Shown: in pieces, positions 12,901 through 25,698 of the stretch | Layout: each line of letters begins with the position of its first letter | How positions within the stretch are numbered: the stretch's first letter is position 1 | Assembly: GCA_019188255.1 (NCBI GenBank) | Contig: JAETXT010000002.1 | Span: 186,001 to 250,000, forward strand | Length of the DNA: 64,000 nucleotides | Source: Verticillium longisporum | Taxonomy: Eukaryota > Ascomycota > Sordariomycetes > Glomerellales > Plectosphaerellaceae | Direction of reading: 5' to 3' | Program-made: the position numbers and the translations under genes | The notes under the pieces: generated by a model | Database searches by the model: none | What the model saw: only the letters and a program-made list of their open reading frames with translations | What the model was told of the DNA's origin: nothing

Positions 12901-14354
12901 AATAGGGATATATAAATTAACCTAATTAGATTATTTAATATTTAAATAATTAACTCGGATTATAATTAGATAATTATATTATAAATATACTAGCTAATAT
13001 ATAAAATACTATTTATAAATATAAATATATTAATATAAAGTATTTACCTTATACTTAATAACCCTATAGGCCTTACTATTACCCTAATTATACTAGCCTC
13101 CTTAGAACTAAGAATACTTACTTTATCCTCTTTAAAATCTTAGCTTAATCGTTAAGTATATTCTCCTTAATCTCGTCTATAATAAGCTAATTATTTATAA
13201 AAACGTAAGACCTAAAGTTAAGCGCTAATATAGAGTCTCGATTAGGCTACTATATCCTTATAAGCTCTAGTAGCTTAGAAATAGGGTAATAATAAAAGGT
13301 TAAGCTCCGAGGACTATAAATAAGATTAAGAAGGTTATCGAATTCGTCCTAGTAAAGAAGAAGACCTTAATTAAGGGCTTTAATTAAATTATAGAAGATA
13401 ACCTTAGATTTAGGATATATATACCCCTTCTAAGGTATTTAAATAAAATTAGAAGGGCTATTTTAGAAGCTATATTTATATTCCTTATAAATATAATTAA
13501 TATAATTAATATAATTAGGAAAAGAGATATATTAGAAATAAAGATATATAATATTAAGTTAATTAGAAGCTAAAACGGTCGATTATTAATTCTCTTTATA
13601 GCTCTTATAAGGATTACGATTAATGCCTCTAAAACCTATATAATTAACGAGAATAGAGCTAAGCGATAATAAATAATCTTAACGAAGAATAACCTAAAGG
13701 GCCCGCTTAGCTCGGAAACGATAAAGATATAATAGTAGAATACTTAATTAAGGAAACTATTAAATATAAATAGCTTCTAACTCTTATAAATATTAAGAAA
13801 TAAGGAGATATTATTAGAATTCTAGTTTATTTACTTTATTATTCTCTAGAACTACTCGATAATATCGGATTAGGAGTTAATATTAAGGATAATTAGCTTA
13901 AAGACGAGCTCGAAGTATTAAAGAAAGGGATTATTATCTTTACCCTTATTACCTATAAAGGCCTATTATATAAAATAAATTAATAATTAAAAAAGTATTA
14001 ATTAATATATAGAATAGCTCTTAATTAGGGGAATAGAATTTATAAGAATATAGAAATCGTTAATATCTATTATATACTTAGACTTCTTCTTCTTAAGCTA
14101 GCTATTAGGCTTATATAACTAAAATTAATTACTAAAATAATCGTCCTTAATAGTATAAAGCTTAAGAATTTAATTTAAAAGGAGTTATAACCTCTAGCTA
14201 GAAGAATTTATAATAATATTATTAATAATTATATTTAAATAAGAAGAAGGAAGAATATAGAGGGTATAATAACTCCTATTACTTTTAAAAATAGAATAAG
14301 AAAGGAGTAACGATTAGGGTAATATTATTTAATTTAATTATTTATATTAATAAC
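12901..14354. repeat. Unassigned RIP-degraded repeat DNA
   Basis: AT-rich, TpA-dense sequence with no readable domain lies between the Gypsy relic and Copia copy A. It continues on the other side of copy A from 21900, as the CTCTT duplication shows. Confidence 0.6.
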
Positions 14355-14359
14355 CTCTT

Positions 14360-14647
14360 TATTAAGAGGGCTTTACTGCTTATATAAACCCTGATTCATT
14401 ACTTTAGCTATACCTAAGAGCTCTAAATCGGTAGGGTAGGTAATATAAGGGTTATAATTATTAATAATTCTATCTCTCTAAATTACTACTACCTACGTAA
14501 ATTAGATATACCTATCTAATTTACCGATTACGTAAGCTATAAATTACGTACTCCTAAGAGCTATGAATCCTAGCCCCGGTAATTACTATATCGGTGAATC
14601 CTATATAGTAATTACCGACCTAGGTAATCCCTAATATTAGTTTAATA
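14360..14647 (-). repeat. 3' LTR of Copia copy A
   Basis: Mutated 288-bp relative of the Copia C LTR in reverse orientation, ending TTTAATA for TTCAACA. It is preceded by the CTCTT duplication. The adjacent inside bases CTAGCTATCTTTTCTTTA are the reverse of the purine tract seen next to the C 3' LTR. Confidence 0.88.
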
Positions 14648-15432
14648 CTAGCTATCTTTTCTTTATAGATAGGATTGCCTAAGGGACTAATATCGGGCTC
14701 TATTACCTATATTAATAGCTATTCTAATACGCTTATAATCCTCTAGTCTCTAGTATATTAGATCTACTATCCTAATCTATAAAATAAATAAATAAATAAG
14801 TAAATAAGTAATAATAGGAGAATAATAGATAGAATAAGGAAAAATATAGCTTAATACTATTATTCCCGTAAACGCTAAATCCCTAGTCCCTAGCGCTATA
14901 GATTAGTTAAATTAGCTATTAAATAGCTCTCTAAGGAAACGAATTAAGTTATAATTAAATAATAGGAATAAGCTTTTAAACCCTTTAATAAAGGAAATAA
15001 ATAATAATTAAATAGTATAATAGCTAATTAAATAGCGCTCTTATAATAGCTAGATATAGGCTCCTAAAGTCTCTAAATCGCTAGTATATTAATAGAGGGT
15101 AGAAGAATAATTATTATTACCCCTTTTATTAGCTTTCTTAATAGGAATAATAGAATTAAACTACTTTTAATAAGAATAATAGAATTAAACTATTTAAATA
15201 GGATTAATAGATCCTATTAAGCTAATTTAGTAAATACTATATTCTATAGATCTATATATCTAATTAATAAATTATAATAATTCTATTCTTTTTACTTTCC
15301 CTCTTCCCTATAATAATTCTTTATTTTTAAGATTAATTAGCTTAATCTATTATTTTAGAGCTCTAACGATTACTAAATCCCTATTTTTACTATTCTCTCT
15401 TTCTCTCTTTTTCTCTTATCCCGGCCTCGATA

Positions 15433-16110
15433 ATACTACTTAAGCGTAAAGCCTCTATACCTATTACTCCTTCTATTAAGAGAGTAGTAAAGCGTAAGAA
15501 CCTAGTTAATATTAATCGTAAAAGCTATTAATCTAGGATATAGTACGTATATATAGTAATATTTATAAAATCCCTTACTTAAAGTACTTAAAGTCTTATT
15601 TTATTAATAAGTAAATTAAAACTAATACTAATAGTATATATTACGATTTAGAGCTTAAGGGTTCCTATTATTATAAATATACTTCTAAGTATTCTTATAA
15701 ATTAATATAAGCTTCTACGATCTCTATTTTCTAGTATTTATAGCTCTAATAATTATTATCTATAATCTAATTAGAGCGTTTAAGCTTATTATAAAGTTTT
15801 TAGCTACTTAGGATAAGAATAATAAATTAATAAGCTCTCTTCTTTATTATTTCCTTAATTATTTAATTATACGATTAGCTAATAGGGGATATAGGATATA
15901 GAGAAGTAGCGTACTATCGTAAAGGGTATATTAATAATCGCTAAGGAGGAGGAGGCGAAAGGGGGTAATAACCCTAATAAGGACCTCGATAATCTTTATA
16001 ATATTAACTATAAAGTACCTAAGCGGGCTGTAGCTCTATAGCTCTTTAATTACTTCTAGTAAGACTCGCTAGAGTAATTAAACTTAGATTCTTCGGATTC
16101 CGAAGCTTAG
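15433..16110 (+). pseudogene. Antisense reading frame at the 3' end of Copia copy A
   Basis: On the strand opposite to pol, a frame runs from ATA (ATG in copy B at 35305) to TAG at 16108-16110. It is 678 nt, exactly 226 codons including the stop. About twenty internal stops are all TAG or TAA, which RIP could have made from Q or W codons. The N-terminus is strongly basic (LLKRKA, then IKRVVKRK, resembling a bipartite nuclear signal). The end is acidic and serine-rich (DSSDSEA). A pyrimidine-rich leader precedes the start, as in many fungal genes. The stop interleaves with the pol stop on the other strand (16107-16109). The function is unknown and I recognise no domain. Copies B and C carry the same frame with indels. 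Confidence 0.55.
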
Positions 16111-19100
16111 TCCGCTTTATAGAGTAGTTACTTTATTATTTACTAATTACGGGGTTATTATTTTTACTTCTAGGGTACTCGTTTTTAAGCTTTATTATAT
16201 TTTTACTAATATTAATTACTTTTACCCTTTAATTATTCTTTTCTTAATATTTAATTTATCCTTTAATCCTAATTATAACTTTATTAGAGCTTATTAGCGC
16301 TTCTAATACCTAGTTTAATACTCTTTTAATTATTAAATCTATAGGGTTATTACTTCTAGCGATCTAATAAATTTTATCGACTTTATATTCTTTATAGCTT
16401 TATTATAATATTATAAGATCTATTATTAAGTATTTCTCTATTATTATATTTAATTAAATTAGGTATTAGTAGAGCGAGTAGCTATCGGTATAGATAATTA
16501 TCTATAGGAGTAATAGTTCTAAGCATTTATAGATCTCTTAGAGCATTTATTTAAGGATATAAGCTATATCGAAGCTACTAATTATTCTATAGATCTCGCT
16601 AATTAGAATTAAATATATAACCTATTTATATTTAATAGATTATTAATAGAGGATATTACTATATACTATAAAAGTATTCTCTTAATTATAAGAACGTTTA
16701 TTATTAAGGAGGATAATAAATTCGATCTATAAATTTAAGTCTTTATTATTAGCGAAGGAGCTATTAATAAATATATAAAGTTAGGCCGTTAAGAGATCTA
16801 AGTATATATAATTTAGGCTATAATTTATATTAACGATCTACTATTATATATATTTATTAAGCTATTTAAAATCGTCCTCCTATAAATTCTTAGCTTAGGC
16901 CATAATAGAGAAATCGAAGGCTACCTCTAATTAATAGGTTAAAGTAATATAGGTACTACGAGCTCTCTAAGCGATATATTCTTATTCTAAGCTTACTATC
17001 CCTAGGGTTACTAGCTCTAAGCGATTACCTTAGCCTTTCTATTAAATCGTAAGATCTTTAATTCTAATTTTAATAATATAGCTATTAAAGATACTATTAG
17101 ATCTTATATTAAGGATAGAAGTAGGCTTTACCTAGAAGCTAGCGTTTTCGAGCTCTATTTATTCCTTTTATATAAATATAGGCTCTCCGAGGTTAAAGGT
17201 ATCGTTAATCTATATTCCGATTAGTCTAAAGCTCTCTCTAGCTCTAATTAGAAGTAAATATAGATCGTAGCCTATTAGAATAGTATTTAGGCGCTCTCTA
17301 TAGTAATATTAATAGATTATAAATTAATAGAGACCTAATTCTATAATACTATAGAGTAGCTTTATAATATAGAAGACGATTCTATTAGGGTATCTATATT
17401 ATAGCTCCTTAGGAATATGTAGGAGAACGTTATATAATAGATCTATAGCGCTCTAAGTATAGGCTTAATTAATATTATAGAGTATTAATTAATAATTATA
17501 TTATTATAATATTAGGGTAATTACTAGGATTAATCGTTAATTATAGTATATAATCGTAGGCGATTATATTAATAGGGTTATCTTCTCCTAGTTATTATAT
17601 CCTTAAATTATTAATCTTAATTTCTTATATAGGGCTTAAGGGAGGCCTTTTACTTCTCTTATAAGCTAGTATCTAAAGATGTTAATATTAGGAAATATAG
17701 ATCTCTTAATCGGTATAATTATTCTAGCTACTAGGAGTAAATCGATTTCCTCCTAATTAGATTATTTAAATAGCTTCCTAAGGGTTATTATTCTACTTTT
17801 ATTATATAATTAAATAGCTAGATTATACCCTTATTATTCCCTTTTAATAATAAATTAGCGCTCGATCTATAAAGTCCTAATCGTATTACTCTTACGATCT
17901 ATAAAAGCCACTTATAATAGATTTATAGCGTTTATTAACTTCCTAGGTCTCTTACGTTATTATAGTAGAATTAGCTCTAAGTACTTAAATAGTTCTAAGG
18001 TCTCTAGAGTTCGAATTACTATTATCTCCCTAGCCTATTAATCTAGCGATCTATTATATAGCTTAATATATATTCCTCTAAGCTCTATTAAGCTATTAAC
18101 TATTTCGATTATAATTATTATATTAGAAACCGATATAACTTTATAAAGATTAATCTATTTCTCCTATTCTCGGAATATAAGAATATTACTTCTTAGCTCT
18201 AGCGATCTTAATAGTAATTATTTAATATCTAATCTATTATAAATATTAAGAGCATTATTAACCTTCTACTTAGCGATTATTCGCTAAAGCTCTATTATTG
18301 CCTTATTAATTGCTTTAATATACTATACTTAGGTCGTAATAAGCGCTAAGTTAATAGTAATCCTAGGTATTACCCTAAATATAAATAATATAAGTATTAA
18401 TCTATTAAACTTAATAATATCGTTTATTACCTTTATAGCTCTTTAAAGTAGTAATTCTAGGCTTATATTATAAGACTCTACTTTTAAGATCTTATATACT
18501 CTATATATCGGCTTATAGTAGCTCTTAACTTTACTAATTAATTAATAGGCCTCTATAGGGATCTAATAGTAAAATATACCTAGGAGGTATACTTCTATTC
18601 TAAACTCTATAAAGGTAAAGTTTATTCTAGTATTAATAATTATAATTTCTAGAGGCTTAAGGTATATATCTAATTAATACCTTTTAAGAGCTTCCTATAT
18701 TATACGAGCTATAAAATTAGGAATAAAAGTTATAGATTAGAATCCTATACTTATATCGATTATATAAAGAATAAGCTTTCTATTTAAATATATAATATCG
18801 ATTAAAATCTTATAATTAAAGTTAATATCTAATTTTAAAATAAACTTAAAGCATTATAGAGACTTCCCTTTAATTTAATAATAATAATAGAAGTAATTTA
18901 TTAGCTCTAGAGCGTCCCGATTTATATTCTAATCTACTCTCTAGAATAAATTCTATAGCTTCTCTATAGATAAGTAATTAAATTATTTATAAATATATTA
19001 GAGCTCTACTTCTATTAGAAATGCTATTCTATTACTCTCTATCCCTATTATATATATAATCCTAGAGCTAGTATAAGTCTTCGTATCTAGGAAGAACTAT

Positions 19101-21605
19101 AAGTAGCCCTATTTACGAAAAATAGGCGTATACTCTTAGATCTCTTTAATAGGCTTTACTAGCTTATTATATATATTATCTAAATAGATTCCGAGATCGT
19201 CTATATCCTTAATATAAAGTAGGAATAAAGTATTTATTAGGATAATATAGAACGTAATTCTCCTAATTAATATTAGAATAATAATCTCCTTTATTATAGA
19301 AATAGGATTTCCTATTCTAAATCTTATTCTAGCCCCTATTCCCTATTTATTAATTATTAAGCTTAGTATTAGGGCTATTAGAGCCCTTATTTATAAAGCT
19401 CCTATTATAGAAATTAATATTATATTTATATTAAAGATAATATTATATTATATAGAAATACTATTAATCTAATACTAAGTAAAGAGCTATTCTATTAGAG
19501 CTATTATTTTAGCTTTCGGACTACTCCCCCTAATTCTATATTAGAACGATTTATTTATTAGGAAGTATATAATATAAATATTTATTAATTTATTCTTAGG
19601 ATTAGACTTAAAGGTATCGTCTATTCTTAGTTTATCGGAAATAGGATTATCTAATTCCGAGCTCTTAATAGGTTCTATTATTATTAAAAATTAATAATAT
19701 CCTTTCCGCTAATCCCTATATACTTCCTATATATATTTCTATTACTCTTTCGAATATTATTACTCTTCGGGAGAGTACTTTATCGATCTATAGTTTAGTT
19801 TAGAATATATCTAGTATTTACGAATTCTAGATAATTAACGATTATTAGTTCTATATACCGATTACTCTCTATAATCTCCCCTTCTATTAGCTTAGCGATA
19901 TCCGCTCCTATAACGTCTATTAATATAGAAGTGCCTAAGCGTTTTAATATTCTCCTCTACTTTTAATATACTCTTAAGCTATATAGATAGTATATTAAAA
20001 GATTATTCTAGCTTTATTAATATAATCTTTAATTCTAGGATACTTTAAACTATTCTTAGAATATTTATATAGAGATAAGTCTCTTCTTTAAATATAGGGC
20101 TAAGTATTTTCTAATATTATTAAAGCCTATTTAGAAGGATCTAGAGAACTTCTATTTATAGCTTTCCTATATTATTAGCTTCTATTATTATAGAATAGAA
20201 TATTATCGAGCTCTAGTCTATATAATACTATATTCTATTAATCTCTAAATCGAACTATTATTTAATCGCTAAATATATTTAATAGAGTCCTATATTCTAG
20301 TTTATATATTCTAGGAAGAAAGTTTATATATACTTTAAAAATATATTTAGGAAGAGTATATAGAGCTATATATAGCGGATTTATAATAGTTTATAAATAT
20401 CTATAAAGATATATATTTTATTATTAAGGATATTATATATCTCCTTAGAATAATTACTCTCCTTATTCTAGAATAATATAAATTATTTAATTATAGCTCT
20501 ATCGATTAATGAATTTACTAATTTATATAATAATAGAGTATAATATTAAGCTAATAGATTCTAAGTACTATTTAGGGGTAGGGTCTTATTTCTTTATAAT
20601 TAAAGTATAATCTTTTATTAGCTAAATTACCTATTCTATTAATTAAATAATTCTAGAATTAAGGGCTATTAGGGATCTATCCTCCCTATTTATAGTTTTC
20701 GGATTTAGGATAGCTAGGTATTCCCTATAAATTATTATTTATTATCCTACTAGTCTCGCTATTCCTCTATTCTTTAGAGTATTAAATCCTAATTAATAGT
20801 AATTAATTCTATTATATTAAATATCTCTTTTCATAAAAGTATTAAGATTAATCTCTTTAACGTCTTAGTATTTATTATTCCTAGAAGAGGGATCCTACGC
20901 TCTATTAGATATACCTTTAGCGCTTAAATAATCGTTATATTATAGGAATTAAAATCCTCTTTAATCTAGCCCTAGAAGTCTTCGATAAACGCTTCTAGGA
21001 AGTAAACTCCCTTTATAGTCCTATATATACTTATTACTTTAAGGATCTAAGCGCTCTTAAGATCTATAGATACTGAATTTAGTAATCTAGGGAACTATAA
21101 TTCTATTCTATTAATAATAAAGTTAATATCGAGACCCTTCTTAACCTTCTATATTAAGCGTAATATACTAAGTTCTTCTAGAATACTATCGAACTCCTAT
21201 TATATCTTTTTAGTGCTCTTTAGCTCTATTATAGAGCTATTACTATAATCCGAGGAGCTTATTATTATTAATTTTATTAAAGCTCTACTATAGCTAATTA
21301 ACTATTCCGTAGAGCTTCGTTTATTAGGTTTAATAGCTAGTAATATAGCCTAGGTAGTAATCTTAGGCGTAGGAGTCCTAAGGTACTCGAAGTAGATAGT
21401 GCTCCTATAGATTACGTAATAGGGGATTTCCCTATTATTAAGCTCTTATAAGAGTCTTAAAGTACTTAAAGTAAATAGTACTCTTACGATTATTTATAAA
21501 GTATAACCGATAAGCTTATATATAGCGAATTTACTATCTATAGGATCGATCTTAACTTCTCTAGCTCTAGCTATTCTATATTATATTAAACGTAATATTA
21601 ATTAG

Positions 21606-21894
21606 TATTAAGAGGGCTTTATTATTTATATTAACCCTAATTTATTACTTTAGCTATACTTAAGAGCTCTAAATCGGTAGGGTAGGTAATATAAGGGTTA
21701 TAATTATTAATAATTCTATTTCTCTAAATTACTATTATCTACGTAAATTAGATATACCTATCTTATTTACCGATTACGTAAGCTATAAATTATATACTCC
21801 TAAGAGCTATAAATCCTAGCCCTGGTAATTATTATATTAGTAAATCCTATATAGTAATTACCGACCTAGGTAATCCTCTAATATTAGTTTAATA
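21606..21894 (-). repeat. 5' LTR of Copia copy A
   Basis: Mutated 289-bp partner of 14360-14647, followed by the CTCTT duplication at 21895-21899. Confidence 0.88.
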
Positions 21895-21899
21895 CTCTT

Positions 21900-24557
21900 A
21901 ATAGATTTACTAACCCTCCCCTTCTTTCTTAATAAGGATAATAATTTATTATTAAATTATTTAGAATTAATAAGCCTCTTAATAGAATAATTAACTTTAT
22001 AATCTATTATTATATAAAGGAAAAAGAACCCTCGCTTTAGCTAAAGAACCTCCCTCTCTCTTATATATAAATACTAAGCTTATAGACCTCCTCTATTTAT
22101 TTCTTAAATACTCTTTTTATTTATAAATAACCTAATTAGAGTAATAATATAATCTATTATTCTATTCTTTAAATATTACCCTCTTATTCTCTCTTTTTAT
22201 TATAACCTCTCCTCCTTCTATTTTCTTCTTTTTATTTATAATCTACTTTATATTTTTCCTTTTTATTTACTTTTAATATAATTCCTTTAATTATTTATTA
22301 AAATATTTAAAAGTAATTATATATTATATAGAAATAATATTTATAAGAATCGCTCTATTATTCTAGTAATTATAAGAACCGACCCCTTTAATCTACTTAG
22401 AACTCTTATACTATAAACTAATTAAGAAGCGCTCTTCCTTATTTCTCCTAATTAGCTAAAGCCTATATTTATCTTAATAATAATAGCTCCTTTAAATAAA
22501 CCTATATCCTATCTAGAAAATAAATAGTTCTAAATTAACTATAATATACTTAATTACTTTAATATTATATTTAGAAGAATATATATTAATTCCCTTAAAG
22601 GGAACTAATCTAATTAATATATTAATTAGACTTTATAAAAATACTTAATCTTAGATAAATAGAAGTAATAGAAAGTAAAAATAGGCCGGAAATATATCTT
22701 AAGAGTCTAGCTATCTTATTAAGCGAGGCCTAATAATAGTACTATTCGATTACTCCTTTATAAATCTTATAACTTATATAGAATCCTCTATACCTCTTTA
22801 TTTCCCGATTAGACTAACCTCTTAAAGAAGCTTACTACTTCTACTTCTAATCTATATCTTAGAGGAATTATATTAATAAAGGTTAGTAAATACCTCCCTC
22901 TTAATAGCTAGGGCTAGGATATAGCTAGCTAGGAAGATAAATCTTATTTAGTTTTAATATATAATAATATAGAAAAGAATATATAGCTCTCTATTTAAGA
23001 TATAGTTATTAGTTTTAAAGTATTTATAAAGCTCCGATTAAGGTAATTACTATATTAAATCCCTAATTCTAATATTTTATAAAGAAGAGGCTATAATAAT
23101 AATATTCTAATAAGCTAAGAAATAATAAATATATTCTAGGAAGCCTACTTTATAGCGACCTCTATTAATATTAATAAAAACTATTAGATTCTTCTAATTA
23201 TCGATTAATAGATATAATAATCCTTTATTATTAATAATTATTTTAAGGGTATAATTAAGAAGGAAATTATTTAAATTATAATTTATTTAAAGGAGTTTTA
23301 TAAGTTTAATAATATTTTAGATATTCTAATTAAGGCTTTATATTTACGATTTAATATCCTCTAATCTCCTTAATAGCGAGATATATACTCTTATAGACTC
23401 TATATACTCGATTTAGCTTATTTAGTCTTCCTCGAAAGGCTATTTAATATAGGGATATTAGCTATATATATAAATAATAGCTTATATAGCGAAGCTAATT
23501 ATAATAATTACTTTTATTACTATTAGAAGACCTAAATAGATAAATAATTTAATCTAAGCTAGGCTAATTCATTTATATATTATTTAGAGCCTAAACTAAT
23601 AATAAACGATATTATAGACGATAAGGCTACTTTCTAGGGAATTTATAGGGTAAATATACCTATTAATCTTAAATAGGAGGAATTCGAGGAAATAAATAAA
23701 GCTATTATCCTCTTTAAGAAGATATTAATCTAAGATACATAATAGAAGTAGCTTAATCCTTTATAAGAAGTTAAGAGTTCCTTAGAATTAGTAGGACTTA
23801 GGGATTCTAAGGCCGATAATATTATTAATATACTTAATAGGATACTACGATTATAGATTAACTTTTATAGTTTATTTAATCTAGCTATATTAATTAAGTT
23901 ATATAAAAGAACTCGGATTATTACGTTTACGGGAAGTATTATAATTATAAAGCCCTCTACGAAACGTCTAAGTTCGAGTTATAGGTTAATTCTATTTATC
24001 CTATTAAAAGAGAAGACTCTAAGCGCTCTAAGTACCTCTACTAAGTCTAATTAGGGCAACCTAAATCTAAACCTATATACTATCCTCGACCTCGTAGAGG
24101 TTAAGTTAATCTCTTAATTAGAATATCCCCTATTAATATACTTAAAGGAGGAATAAGTAAATTAATATATAGATCCTTATACTATAATTATCGTAAATAC
24201 TATTATTATAGGGACTATAGCTTACTTACTATTATAGTAATTAAGCTAGGAAGGATAGCCTTAATATCGTACTAGTTTAGAATAGGACTAAGTATAATAG
24301 AGGGCTACTATTAAAGTAGCTCGGGCTTAGCTTAATATTCTAGAGCCTCTATAGAGGCTAGGTCTTTAGAGACGCCTAGGATAGTCGGATTTAGGGAATT
24401 AAGAGCTAATTCTAGGATATTTATATATACTATAACTACCTTCTTTCCTTTATTTATAGCTTTAAGGACTTACTCGGTTCTAATTAGGAGAACTTGCCTA
24501 TCTTCTTAAAGAAAGGAGGTCCTAATCTCTAGAGATGAGGACTCCTTTAGGGACGAT
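21900..24557 (+). pseudogene. RIP-degraded gag-like sequence with a zinc-knuckle relic
   Basis: This continues the repeat split by copy A. At 22000-22300 there is a pyrimidine-rich stretch with TATA-like sequence that resembles a retroelement leader. Near 24190-24230 the plus strand reads YYNYRKYYYYRDYS. Undoing C-to-T and G-to-A changes at the Y codons allows a CX2CX4HX3C zinc knuckle, as in gag proteins. The frame stays fairly open to about 24540, just before the right 208-bp LTR. A gag-like end next to the 3' LTR, with no pol after it, fits a gag-only or rearranged element. I cannot decide which. Confidence 0.4.
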
Positions 24558-24765
24558 TGAAACTAGGTAGGGTAGAAAGGTATAGCTTAGCGATAAAGTA
24601 ATAAGGAGTAGCTAATTAGGGAAACGGATATTAGCTAGACTTATTATAAGGACCCCTAAGGGAGATATATTATTAATCTAATATAATATATTTAAGGACC
24701 TATCTTTTTCTTAAATAACTGCTTTATTGCCCTAATCAATTGAGGTCATTACTAGCCCTACTTCA
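24558..24765 (+). repeat. Right 208-bp LTR
   Basis: Direct partner of 2464-2671. It is less damaged at its 3' end (intact CTTCA and CAATTGAGG). A purine-rich AGAGATGAGGA lies about 20 bases upstream and may be the polypurine tract. Confidence 0.8.
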
Positions 24766-25698
24766 ATATCTTATATTAGAAAGAGGTAAGAATAGTAGCT
24801 TCTTAGCCCGTACTTAGTAATATACCTAGTATGAAGATTGAATCAGTCCAGTAGGCCTAATATCTCATTGAGGAATCATTCCTATTTTAAATGAACTAAT
24901 CTAATATTGTAGAATGGTGGCTATCTCCATCTACCATTCAAGTTTTATATAGGAGTTGCCAAGTTGCTATGGCCAGAAGCTGGAAACCTACGCCTTCCTC
25001 GATCTAGGTATTAACCCTAGACTTGGCGGCGCGGGCAGCACGCGAGGTTAACAAACCTGGAATCAAGGCTACAACGCAGCCTCGATCAGGGGATTGGTGA
25101 TATTAGGATAAGCGGATGGTCTTAATCAGGAAGGAGAGAGCATCACTCTTTGCATTATAGGATCACTCTGCAGCTAGCGTTTAGTGCTATTGGTTCAAGA
25201 TGCAATCAACTGCCTGGCTGCGGTGACAATGGGCTCATCTTGGTCTCGGGGTGTGCTCGGCGCACTGAAAGCGTCTCAGCCTTTTAGAACTCAGTGGGGA
25301 AGCCGGTGGAAGCATACGATGGTGACGAAAAGCTTTCTGGGGATAAGAGGGACGAGAACCCGACAGGTAGTTAGACCTTGGTTGAAAGTCATGACTCTAA
25401 TTTATCCACGTCTTTGGTACTTCTTGTTGGTTGTCTTCATCATTGTTTGAGCATTGTGCTGGCTTGGACGGCTTGTGGTAATGAACGCATGTGGCCAAGA
25501 CCAACACCAACAGCCACCCTAGTATTCTCATCATGCGTCCCGTTGGAAAAGGCGCGACGTGAACCCCATGAATAATATCATAACACGATCAGACTCTAGC
25601 TATCTCGTCATTTCATCATTGGTTGTATGTACACGACAGTCGGGGTATGTCCCGTCGCCGGCGTCGTAGGATCTAACGTGTTGGTTGCTAACCTCTCC
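24766..25698. other. Intergenic stretch right of the first nest
   Basis: Composition returns to normal by about 24.95 kb. Short open frames occur (for example 25184-25450, plus) but have no domain, splice pattern or conserved look. No RNA gene seen. The 3' part should hold the terminator of the BBE gene. Confidence 0.5.

Larger units (their letters stand above)
14360..21894 (-). mobile_element. Copia retrotransposon copy A, full length, RIP-ruined
   Basis: A 7535-bp element in reverse orientation is bounded by LTRs at 14360-14647 and 21606-21894, with a 5-bp target duplication CTCTT at 14355-14359 and 21895-21899. Both LTRs are mutated versions of the Copia C LTR read in reverse (start TATTAAGAGGG for TGTTGAGAGGG). 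The interior aligns along the Copia C gag-pol with heavy C-to-T and G-to-A change and many stops. It is about 1.08 kb longer than C, because it keeps a segment (about 14840-15900) between the pol stop and the 3' LTR that C has lost. Confidence 0.9.
2464..24765 (+). mobile_element. Outer LTR element bracketing the first transposon nest
   Basis: Two 208-bp direct repeats, 2464-2671 and 24558-24765, begin TGAAAC and end CTTCA (CTTTA in the left copy, a C-to-T change). Just inside the left repeat, 2673-2690 resembles a tRNA primer-binding site (core CTCCGAGGCGG), which sets the orientation as plus. The bracketed 21.9 kb includes a pogo element and a Copia element with their own target duplications, so those are later insertions. 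After removing them about 12.5 kb remains, too long for one simple element, so the Gypsy pol relic inside may also be a guest. No 5-bp target duplication is recognisable (GACAT against ATATC). Confidence 0.65.

Noticed and set aside
14779..14812. AAAT tetranucleotide run as an independent repeat locus
   Set aside because: It is part of the Copia 3' untranslated region and recurs in copy B at about 34659-34690.
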